Shown here one piece after another: positions 1 to 5,435 of a DNA stretch of 5,435 nucleotides. Every line of letters starts with the position of its first letter. The stretch's first letter is position 1. Below the pieces are notes generated by a model. That model made no database searches. It saw only the letters and a list, made by a program, of their open reading frames with translations, and had not been told where the DNA came from. Position numbers and translations under genes: made by a program. This DNA is from DASZHA01 sp049644325 (GTDB lineage Bacteria > Chloroflexota > Dormibacteria > DASZGP01): assembly GCA_049644325.1 (NCBI GenBank), contig JBARRR010000108.1:1-5435 (forward strand), in the 5' to 3' direction.

Positions 1-1
1 G

Positions 2-106
2 CGCAAGGCGCGTCGCCCGGCGGGCCCGAGCCGGCGCCGCTCGGCGGGCGGCGGCGGGCGCAAGTTCCGGCCGCGCGTGATCTCCTCCGATACCGCCGAG
101 GGCTGA
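2..106 (+). CDS. C-terminal tail of an unidentified gene (5' end outside window)
   Basis: An open frame enters from the left edge and stops at TGA 104-106, giving about 34 residues. The tail is very basic and low in complexity: it has RKARR and SRRR clusters, a GGGG run, then RKFRPRV and a short acidic end (SDTAEG). Such Arg/Gly-rich tails are common at the ends of RNA-binding proteins (helicases, pseudouridine synthases) in GC-rich bacteria, but nothing here identifies the family. I chose this frame because it stays open up to a stop 37 bases before the next gene on the same strand and has high GC at third positions. Another forward frame stops at 78-80 and a third stays open longer, so the frame is not certain. 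It may be co-transcribed with the MFS gene. Confidence 0.4.
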   Translation, partial: RKARRPAGPSRRRSAGGGGRKFRPRVISSDTAEG

Positions 107-143
107 CCGGGCTCCCACTCAGCACCCCCGGTACCATCGGCGG

Positions 144-1406
144 ATGCAGCTCTGGCGTGACCTCGAACCCGGTCCGCGACGCGCCTTTGTCGCCCTGCTC
201 CTGGCGGTGGTCCTGTCCAGCGCCGGCTTTGGCGCCATCTTCCCCATCCTGCCGCTGCTGGTCACCGGCCGCGGCAACGGCGTGGAGATTGTTGCGGTCA
301 TGGCCGCCGCCTTCATCATCACCAGCTTCGCGCTGCAGTACCCGATGGCTGCGCTGGCCGACCGCTTCGGCCGGCGGCGTGTTCTCACCGCAGCGCTGCT
401 TCTCAACGCCGGCGCCGCGCTGCTGTACCTGCTCCACGGCGGCCCGCCGCTGCTGATCGGCGCGCGACTGCTGCAGGGGGTCGCGGACGGCGCCGCCGAG
501 CCGGCGGCGCGCGGGCTGGTCAGCGACCTGGTGCCAGACGAGCGCCGCGGCGAGGCCTTTGGGGCGCTGGCCTCTGCGGAGATGCTGGGGATCCTGGTCG
601 GGCCCCTGTTCGGCGGCGGCATCGCCGCGGTGCTTCCGTTGGAGTACGTCTTCATCCTCGAGGCTGCGGTCTCGTTGGCGGCCGGCGTCAGCTTCCTGCT
701 GTTCACCCGGCGCCTCCCTCGCGCCGTCCGTGCCGCTTCGGCGGCGGCGCTTGGCGCCATCCCCGCGGGCTTCCGCCGCCTGCTGACCGTCGACATGGTG
801 GGACTGGGCCTGCTGGTGGCGGCGGGGACATACCTGTTCGGCCTCTACGACACCGTCTGGGTGCTGTTCATGCAGAAGCTCGGCGCCGGGGCGGCGCTGA
901 CGGGGCTGTCGATCACGGTGTTCGCCGCCCCACTCCTGGTCCTGGGCCCAATCGCCGGGCGTCTCGGCGACCGCTACGGGCGACGGGTCCCCGCGGTCGT
1001 GTGCACGCTGGCGGTGGGTGTGATCGCGGCGACCTACCCGCTCCTGCCGGGTATCCCCTGGGTGATGGCGATGGGCGCCGTCGAGGGCACGATGTTCGCC
1101 TTCATCGACGCCAACCTCTACGCGCTGATCGCGGCCGCGGCGCCCGAGGGGATGGAGGCACGGGCGCAGGCGGCCGCCGGCGTGCTGGGGATCGCCGGCA
1201 CCATGGTTGCGCCCGCCCTGGCCGCCTTCCTCTGGACTCGGGACTACCACCTGGCCTTCTACAGCGGGGCGGCGTTCGTGCTCGTCTTCGGCCTGGTCGG
1301 GGCGGTGCTGGTCCTTCGCCCCGGAAGCGGCGTTGGCAGCCGGCGCGTGCCATCCACGCGCATGCCCGCCATTGCCGAGCCTCGCGCGCCGGCGGTGTCG
1401 GAGTAG
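144..1406 (+). CDS. MFS transporter, drug:H+ antiporter (DHA1)-like
   Basis: A 420-residue integral membrane protein of the major facilitator superfamily, a proton-driven exporter or importer in the cytoplasmic membrane. About 12 hydrophobic helices are visible, beginning near residue 15 and ending near 391. The loop between helices 2 and 3 carries the MFS motif A (LADRFGRRRVL, about 71-81), and the pseudo-repeat in the C-terminal half has GRLGDRYGRR (272-281). Helix 5 has a GILVGPLFGGG stretch (149-159) resembling antiporter motif C, which favours drug or metabolite efflux; the substrate cannot be read from sequence. Length is normal for the family and the gene looks intact. The ATG at 144 has only a poor Shine-Dalgarno match (GGCGG directly abutting it), but starting there preserves the first helix. 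The C-terminal 30 residues are hydrophilic and probably cytosolic. The gene converges on the chelatase operon with 5 bases between stops. Confidence 0.9.
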   Translation: MQLWRDLEPGPRRAFVALLLAVVLSSAGFGAIFPILPLLVTGRGNGVEIVAVMAAAFIITSFALQYPMAALADRFGRRRVLTAALLLNAGAALLYLLHGGPPLLIGARLLQGVADGAAEPAARGLVSDLVPDERRGEAFGALASAEMLGILVGPLFGGGIAAVLPLEYVFILEAAVSLAAGVSFLLFTRRLPRAVRAASAAALGAIPAGFRRLLTVDMVGLGLLVAAGTYLFGLYDTVWVLFMQKLGAGAALTGLSITVFAAPLLVLGPIAGRLGDRYGRRVPAVVCTLAVGVIAATYPLLPGIPWVMAMGAVEGTMFAFIDANLYALIAAAAPEGMEARAQAAAGVLGIAGTMVAPALAAFLWTRDYHLAFYSGAAFVLVFGLVGAVLVLRPGSGVGSRRVPSTRMPAIAEPRAPAVSE

Positions 1407-1411
1407 GGGCG

Positions 1412-2452
1412 CTACTTGGCCCGGCTGATCGCCTCCAGGCTGGGGCGGGAGGTCAGCGGGCCCTTGACCCGGTGGGCCAGCACCATGTCGATCACCTCGT
1501 CGACCTCGGCCTGGGTCACGGTGGGGATTCCGCGCAGCGCTGCCAGCGCCTGGGCCGCCTTGCGCGCCACCAGGTCGGAGCGGTGGCCGTCGACGGCGAG
1601 GTTGACGCTCAGCTCGGCGATGGCCTCGAGGATGGGCCTCGGCACCTCGATCTCCGGCAGGCGCTCGATGGCGGTGGCGATCCTCTGCGCCTGCTCGGTC
1701 TCCGCCTCGGCGTAACCCGCGGTGAAGGCCTCGGGGTTCTCCTCCCAGGCCTCCCGACGCTCGATGATGTCGACGCGGTCCTTGACGTCGCGGATGCCGG
1801 TGACGTCGACGCAGAGGCCGAAGCGGTCGAGCAGCTGCGGTCGGAGCTCGCCCTCCTCTGGGTTCATGGTGCCGACCAGGATGAAGCGCGCCGGGTGCCA
1901 CACGGACACCCCCTCGCGCTCGACGATGTTGACGCCCATGGCGGCGGCGTCGAGGAGCACGTCGACCAGGTGGTCGTCGAGCAGGTTGACCTCGTCCACG
2001 TAGAGGATGTTGCGGTTGGCCTCCGCCAGCACCCCCGGCTCGAAACGCTTGGTCCCGGTCTTGATCGCCGACTCGATGTCGATGCTGCCGACAACCCGGT
2101 CCTCGGATGCGTTGATGGGCAGCTCGACGACGCGCATGCGGCGGTGTTTGGTGCCCAGCTTCTCGCCCCGCGCCAACCGCTCGGTGCAATCCATGCAGAG
2201 CCGCGGCTCGCCGTCACCCCTCGGCGGCTCACAGCTGTAGTGGCAGCCCTCGACCATCTCGATCTCGGGCAGCAGCATCGCCAGGGCCCGCACCGCCGTC
2301 GACTTGGCCGTGCCCTTCTCGCCCCGGATCAGGACGCCACCGATCGCGGGGTTGACGGCGTTCAGCTCCAGCGCCAGGCGCATGCGGTCCTGGCCCACGA
2401 TGGCGGTGAAGGGATAGACCGGACCCCGGGGGGCCATCTCCAGCTCGCTCAC
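1412..2452 (-). CDS. bchI: Metal (Mg/Co) chelatase AAA+ ATPase subunit I
   Basis: A 346-residue AAA+ ATPase, full length for the BchI/ChlI family (about 340-350). In that family it forms hexameric rings with subunit D and hydrolyses ATP to drive metal insertion into a tetrapyrrole held by a large H/CobN-type subunit. Visible motifs: PFTAIVGQD (14-22), Walker A GEKGTAKS (44-51), Walker B ILYVDE (149-154), sensor-1 region GTMNPEEGE (194-202), arginine-finger region LLDRF (207-211), and sensor-2 GHRSDLV (289-295). Walker A reads GTAKS rather than GTGKS, as I recall for actinobacterial cobaltochelatase-type members. A cysteine quartet, CX3C-X11-CX2C (C70, C74, C86, C89), may bind metal. The start is a GTG at 2452-2450, overlapping the stop of the upstream fusion gene as GTGA, which implies translational coupling; an ATG at codon 6 is possible but has GGAG directly against it. 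The metal (Mg or Co) cannot be told from this window, so the symbol names the family only. Confidence 0.88.
   Translation of the reverse strand: MSELEMAPRGPVYPFTAIVGQDRMRLALELNAVNPAIGGVLIRGEKGTAKSTAVRALAMLLPEIEMVEGCHYSCEPPRGDGEPRLCMDCTERLARGEKLGTKHRRMRVVELPINASEDRVVGSIDIESAIKTGTKRFEPGVLAEANRNILYVDEVNLLDDHLVDVLLDAAAMGVNIVEREGVSVWHPARFILVGTMNPEEGELRPQLLDRFGLCVDVTGIRDVKDRVDIIERREAWEENPEAFTAGYAEAETEQAQRIATAIERLPEIEVPRPILEAIAELSVNLAVDGHRSDLVARKAAQALAALRGIPTVTQAEVDEVIDMVLAHRVKGPLTSRPSLEAISRAK
1931..2020. repeat. Paralogous direct repeat, copy 1 (inside bchI-like gene)
   Basis: These 90 bases match 4081-4170 at 84 positions, without gaps, at a constant offset of 2150. They encode the Walker B region shared by the two chelatase AAA+ modules. 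All differences appear synonymous. This is a repeat through gene duplication, not a mobile element. Confidence 0.75.
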
Positions 2453-4569
2453 GCGCCCCGCTTCTCCGGCAGACGCTGGCCCAGCGACTCCTGCACCCCG
2501 GCGACGATGGAGCCCTGGCTGAGGTCGAAGAGACCGAGGTAGCGGCCGCCGAGGTGCTCGGCCAGGTCGCTGCAGGCATTGAGGGCATAGCTGCTGTAGG
2601 CCGACCCCGAGATCTGGGCCAGCCGGCGGGCGGGCAGACTCTTGGAGTAGTCCCGCGCCGAGTCGATCACCAGCGACTGGATGCCGTCGGCGCGGACCTG
2701 CTCGGCCACCCGCTGGGCCTCCAGCAGCGGCTCGTCGCCCGAGACCGAGATATTGCCGCGGCCGTCGGAAATCAGCACCAGCAGAGGGTACACGTCGGGA
2801 TTCTTGAGCTTCTCCGAACGGACCAGCTTGAGCCCCTCGACCAGCCCGTGGGTCAGGGGCGTGGTGCCCCCCACGGTCAGCCGGCTGAGTCGCCGTTCAG
2901 CCGTCTCCACGCTGTTGGTCGGCCGCAGCACCACTCGCGCCTCGCGGCCGCTGAAGACCACCAGCGCGACCTTGTCGCGCCGGATGTAGGCGTCGCGCAG
3001 CAGCGAGAGCACCGCCCCCTTGGTGGCGTTCATGCGCTGCTCCGCGTCCATCGAGGCACTGGCGTCGACGACGAAGACGATCAGGTTGCCGATCTTGCGG
3101 TCGCGCACCTTCTGCCGTAGGTCATGGCGCTCCAGCCGGAGGTGCTCCCCGGCCTCCTCGCCAGCCGCCACGGCGTCGGCGCGACGGCTCTTCTGCATCG
3201 GCGCCGCGGCCCGCAGGGTGGCGTCCAGCGCCAGGTCGGTCGTCTTCTCCACCGTCGTGGCGCGCACGTAGCGGCCGCGGCGCTGGCTGGTCTGGCTCTT
3301 GGTCCGCTTGCCGCTGGCCTGGCGCTGGCGACGCTCGCGCGGGATCTCGATCTTCTTGACCGGAAAGAGCTCGCCTTCGAAAGCGGTGCTGCCCTCCGCC
3401 GGGGCCGGCTCGCTGGGCTCCAGCGGGGCCTGGCCGGCGCTGGTCTCCACCTCCTGGGCGTCACCGCCCGACCCGGACTCACTCTGCGACTGGGCCTCGG
3501 GCTTGCCCTCGGCCTTGGCTTTCTCGGCCTCCGCCTCCAGCTCCTGGAGCTTCTCCTCGGCCTGCTTGCGCATGTCCTCTTCGGGAGCATGGTGGCTGCC
3601 GGGGGGCTGCTCCCGGCGACGGTGGTTGAGGGCCAGCTCGGCGGCGTCCTGGATCTCGGGCAGTCCCACCCCAGACAACCCGCGCAGCGCAGCCAGGGCG
3701 CGGGCGGCACGGATGAGGACGATGTCGGCGCGGTGCCCGGAGGCGCCGGCGGCGACCGCCAGGCTGGAGGCCAGCTCCAGCATGATGCGGCCGGCATCAA
3801 CGTCGGGCAGGCGGTGCCCGGCGTCCGCTATCTGGCGCGAGAGGTCCTCCTCTGACTCCCCCGAGGACGCGGCAAAGGCATCCGGGTCGAGGGCGTGGGC
3901 GGCGTCGTTCTCCATGATTCGAACCCGCTCCTCGACGTCGACCGAGCCGCGCACGTCGACGCAGAGGCCGAACCGGTCGAGCAGCTGGGGGCGCAGCTCG
4001 CCCTCCTCGGGGTTCATGGTGCCAACCAGGATGAAGCGCGCGGGGTGGGTGAAGGAGACGCCCTCGCGCTCCACTGTGTTGACGCCCATGGCAGCCGCAT
4101 CGAGGAGCACGTCGACCAGGTGGTCGTCCAGCAGGTTGACCTCGTCGACATAGAGGATGTTGCGGTTGGCCGCCGCCAGGATCCCGGGTTCGAAACGCCG
4201 GCTGCCCTCGCGAATAGCGGCCTCGATGTCGATGCTGCCCACGACCCGGTCTTCACTGGCACCGACCGGCAGCTCCACCACCTGCATCCGGGTGACCTCA
4301 CTGCGGAGCTCTTCGCCGGCGGCGACCCGAGCGCGACAGTCGACGCAGAGGTCACCGGGGTTTCGAGGGTCGCAGGAGAAGTGGCACCCGACCACAACCG
4401 GCCGCTCCGGCAGCAGGTCAGCCAGCGCCCGCACCGCGGTGGACTTGGCCGTCCCTCGCTCGCCCCTGATCAGGACGCCACCAACGCGTGGGTTGATGGC
4501 ATTGAGCAGCAGGGCCAGCTTCATCTGGTCCTGGCCAACGATGGCGGTGAATGGATAGGCGTGGCGCAT
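2449..4569 (-). CDS. bchD: Metal (Mg/Co) chelatase subunit D: AAA+ / VWA fusion
   Basis: A 706-residue protein with three parts. Residues 1-320 are an AAA+ module: Walker A GERGTAKS (36-43), Walker B YVDE (140-143), GTMNPEEGE (183-191), LLDRF (196-200), sensor-2 GHRAD (278-282), and a cysteine quartet (C62, C66, C75, C78). Residues 320-490 are a linker: a predicted coiled coil rich in E/K/A (about 330-358), a Ser/Glu/Pro-rich acidic stretch, then a basic segment with RERRQRQ and RRGR. Residues 495-706 are a von Willebrand A domain with a complete MIDAS: DASAS (502-506), Thr near 569 in GGTTPLT, and Asp602 in SDGRG. In chelatases the D subunit links the ATPase ring to the large subunit through the VWA domain. 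Photosynthetic BchD usually has a degraded ATP site; here it looks intact, as in long actinobacterial and archaeal 'cobaltochelatase' homologues. The ATG at 4569 has no Shine-Dalgarno upstream, and there is no other in-frame Met before residue 16. Confidence 0.88.
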   Translation of the reverse strand: MRHAYPFTAIVGQDQMKLALLLNAINPRVGGVLIRGERGTAKSTAVRALADLLPERPVVVGCHFSCDPRNPGDLCVDCRARVAAGEELRSEVTRMQVVELPVGASEDRVVGSIDIEAAIREGSRRFEPGILAAANRNILYVDEVNLLDDHLVDVLLDAAAMGVNTVEREGVSFTHPARFILVGTMNPEEGELRPQLLDRFGLCVDVRGSVDVEERVRIMENDAAHALDPDAFAASSGESEEDLSRQIADAGHRLPDVDAGRIMLELASSLAVAAGASGHRADIVLIRAARALAALRGLSGVGLPEIQDAAELALNHRRREQPPGSHHAPEEDMRKQAEEKLQELEAEAEKAKAEGKPEAQSQSESGSGGDAQEVETSAGQAPLEPSEPAPAEGSTAFEGELFPVKKIEIPRERRQRQASGKRTKSQTSQRRGRYVRATTVEKTTDLALDATLRAAAPMQKSRRADAVAAGEEAGEHLRLERHDLRQKVRDRKIGNLIVFVVDASASMDAEQRMNATKGAVLSLLRDAYIRRDKVALVVFSGREARVVLRPTNSVETAERRLSRLTVGGTTPLTHGLVEGLKLVRSEKLKNPDVYPLLVLISDGRGNISVSGDEPLLEAQRVAEQVRADGIQSLVIDSARDYSKSLPARRLAQISGSAYSSYALNACSDLAEHLGGRYLGLFDLSQGSIVAGVQESLGQRLPEKRGA
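4081..4170. repeat. Paralogous direct repeat, copy 2 (inside bchD-like gene)
   Basis: Second copy of the Walker B-region repeat, in the same orientation as 1931-2020. A neighbouring block, 3953-4040, also matches 1803-1890 at 82 of 88 positions (GTMNPEEGE to FGLCVDV region), at the same offset. Confidence 0.75.
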
Positions 4570-4589
4570 GACTAGTATTTTCGCTAGTG
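4570..4589. promoter_or_regulatory. Divergent control region with -10-like box and 18-bp dyad
   Basis: The 17-base spacer between the divergent BchD and TusA starts is conspicuously AT-rich. It contains the perfect inverted repeat ACTAG (4571-4575) / CTAGT (4584-4588) with an 8-base spacer, so the dyad runs into the TusA GTG start codon. On the plus strand TAGTAT (4573-4578) resembles a -10 box and ends 8 bases before the GTG at 4587, which would place transcription initiation at or next to the start codon (a leaderless mRNA). On the minus strand AATACT (4579-4574) is a weaker -10 match and lies too close to the BchD ATG for ordinary spacing. No clear -35 was seen for either. A dimeric repressor binding the dyad could control both directions; this is inference. 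Confidence 0.4.
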
Positions 4590-4832
4590 CCGCAGGAGAC
4601 GCCGACCCCCGATCGAACCGTTGACGCGCGGGGGCTGCGCTGCCCGCTTCCGCTGATCAAGGCGCGCAACGAGATCGACCACCTCAAATCCGGCCAGGTT
4701 CTCGAGGTGCTGGCCACCGATCCTGGGGCCGACCACGACCTCCGCGCCTGGACCAGGCGCAACCGCCACGAGTTCATCGGCGTCACCGAGCAGCCAGGAC
4801 CGACGTTCCGATTCCTGCTGCGCAAGGCCTGA
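4587..4832 (+). CDS. TusA-family sulfurtransferase / sulfur carrier protein
   Basis: An 81-residue protein matching the small TusA/SirA/YedF fold. It has the family signature near the N-terminus, DARGLRCPLPLIKA (13-26), with the persulfide-carrying cysteine C19 in CPLP (19-22), followed by the usual helix, a strand with GQVLEVLATDPGA (about 36-48), and a final hydrophobic strand (FRFLLRK). Family members pass persulfide sulfur from cysteine desulfurases to targets such as 2-thiouridine tRNA, molybdenum cofactor or sulfur-oxidation enzymes; which applies here is unknown, so no symbol is given. Translation starts at GTG 4587; no Shine-Dalgarno precedes it, consistent with a leaderless transcript from the spacer promoter. 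The next gene follows after three bases, so the two are probably co-transcribed. The divergent neighbour is the chelatase operon. Confidence 0.85.
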   Translation: MPQETPTPDRTVDARGLRCPLPLIKARNEIDHLKSGQVLEVLATDPGADHDLRAWTRRNRHEFIGVTEQPGPTFRFLLRKA

Positions 4833-4835
4833 GCC

Positions 4836-5435
4836 TTGCCTGAGATGCCGGAGCTGGAGGTGCTCCGCGATGTCCTCGGCCCCCGGCTGACGGACCGGAC
4901 CATCGCCCGTGTCACCATCTCTCCGAAGTTCGGCTTCCTGCTGCGGACACCGCCCGACCACCTGGCCCGAGCGCTGGAGGGCAACCGCATCGAGAAGATG
5001 TGGCGGCGCGGCAAGTTCCTTGTCTTCGACCTCGGTGTTCAGAGCCTGGTCATCAACCCGATGCTGGGCGGCCGGCTCCACTGGTCACCAAAGGACGCCA
5101 AGTCCCCGCCGGCCGTGATCTTTGCGCTTGAACTGAACGACGGCAATGTCCTTCGCCTCACCGATTTCGCCCGCATGGCGCGCGTCTACCTCATCGGCAA
5201 GGATGAGCTGGACACCGTGCCCGGTTGGTCCGAGCTCGGCCCCGAGGCCGACGCGGTGGGGCTGGAGGAGTTCCAGGCGCGGATCAAGAAGCATCCCGGC
5301 GAGCTGAAGAACCTGCTCCGCAACCAGGCCTTCGTTGCCGGCGTGGGCAACGCCTATTCCGACGAGATCCTCTTCGAGGCGCGCTTCCACCCGATGCGCA
5401 AGCGCTCGACGCTGAAGCCGGAGGACATCGCCACC
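4836..5435 (+). CDS. Fpg/Nei-family DNA glycosylase (N-terminal 200 residues, cut by window end)
   Basis: A base-excision-repair glycosylase/AP lyase of the formamidopyrimidine/endonuclease VIII family. The start is best placed at TTG 4836, not the in-frame ATG at 4845: the TTG gives MPEMPELEV, aligning with the canonical MPELPEVE and providing the catalytic Pro2 and Glu3 in the right register with the first helix. AAGG (4824-4827) lies 8 bases upstream as a ribosome site. Conserved features: RRGKFLVFDL with the active-site-type Lys60, the NPMLGGRL loop (74-81), and the H2TH-region signature VGNAYSDEILF (170-180) with Asn172. The usual DPRRFG loop reads DFARMA (110-115), so the damage-recognition residues differ from Fpg. 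The H2TH module continues past the edge; the C-terminal zinc finger, if present, is not visible. It sits three bases after the TusA stop, probably in one transcript. Confidence 0.85.
   Translation, partial: MPEMPELEVLRDVLGPRLTDRTIARVTISPKFGFLLRTPPDHLARALEGNRIEKMWRRGKFLVFDLGVQSLVINPMLGGRLHWSPKDAKSPPAVIFALELNDGNVLRLTDFARMARVYLIGKDELDTVPGWSELGPEADAVGLEEFQARIKKHPGELKNLLRNQAFVAGVGNAYSDEILFEARFHPMRKRSTLKPEDIAT

Noticed and set aside
106..132. Inverted repeat ACCGGG (106-111) / CCCGGT (127-132) just after the first stop codon, a possible terminator
   Set aside because: The stem is only 6 bp with a 15-base loop and no T-run follows; in DNA this GC-rich such repeats are common by chance, and the next gene lies only 12 bases on.
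119..796. A 225-residue open frame on the minus strand opposite the MFS gene
   Set aside because: The translation is Ser/Arg/Ala/Pro-rich without domain features and lies entirely opposite conserved transmembrane codons; typical GC-driven shadow.
1001..2542. A 513-residue open frame on the plus strand, spanning the MFS 3' end and the whole bchI-like gene in antisense
   Set aside because: It overlaps two well-supported genes, its translation is low-complexity (rich in G, R, H, D, Q) with no recognisable domain, and long antisense frames are expected in GC-rich DNA. Its BchI portion is a shadow of conserved AAA+ codons.
3124..4575. Plus-strand open frames of 226-284 residues opposite the bchD-like gene
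   Set aside because: They mirror each other between the bchI and bchD regions because the sense genes are paralogues; the translations have no family features of their own.
4587..5081. Minus-strand open frames opposite TusA and the glycosylase (up to about 198 residues)
   Set aside because: They are antisense to two genes with clear family motifs and show no recognisable protein features.

Overview
The window is GC-rich throughout (roughly 70% by eye) with densely packed genes and gaps of 3 to 37 bases. No RNA gene, CRISPR array, insertion sequence or integrase was seen. The strong G/C preference at third codon positions, GTG and TTG starts, poor Shine-Dalgarno sites at several starts and the sequence types suggest an actinobacterial or Chloroflexota/Dormibacterota-like soil lineage. 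This assignment is an inference and is weak.

Layout, left to right. (1) 2-106, +: the arginine/glycine-rich C-terminal tail of an unidentified gene. (2) 144-1406, +: a 12-helix MFS transporter of the drug:H+ antiporter type. (3) 1412-4569, -: a two-gene operon, read leftward, encoding the ATPase motor of a metal chelatase of the Mg/Co-chelatase family. A long AAA+/VWA fusion (BchD-like) is transcribed first, then a stand-alone AAA+ subunit (BchI-like), joined by a 4-base GTGA stop/start overlap. The operon converges on the MFS gene with only 5 bases between the stop codons. (4) 4570-4586: a 17-base divergent intergenic spacer, AT-rich in a GC-rich background, holding a -10-like hexamer and an 18-bp dyad. 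(5) 4587-4832, +: a TusA-family sulfur carrier. (6) 4836 to the window end, +: an Fpg/Nei-family DNA glycosylase, cut by the window edge, whose true start is a TTG three bases after the TusA stop.

The two chelatase subunits should assemble as AAA+ rings that couple ATP hydrolysis to metal insertion by a large tetrapyrrole-binding subunit (BchH or CobN type), which is not in this window, so the metal and substrate stay open. TusA and the glycosylase form a separate tight pair on the other strand that may share a control region with the chelatase operon. Most of the window is recognisable biology. The points worth a second look are the two apparently ATP-competent, closely related AAA+ subunits carrying matching cysteine quartets, the compact divergent control region, and the divergent active-site loops of the glycosylase.
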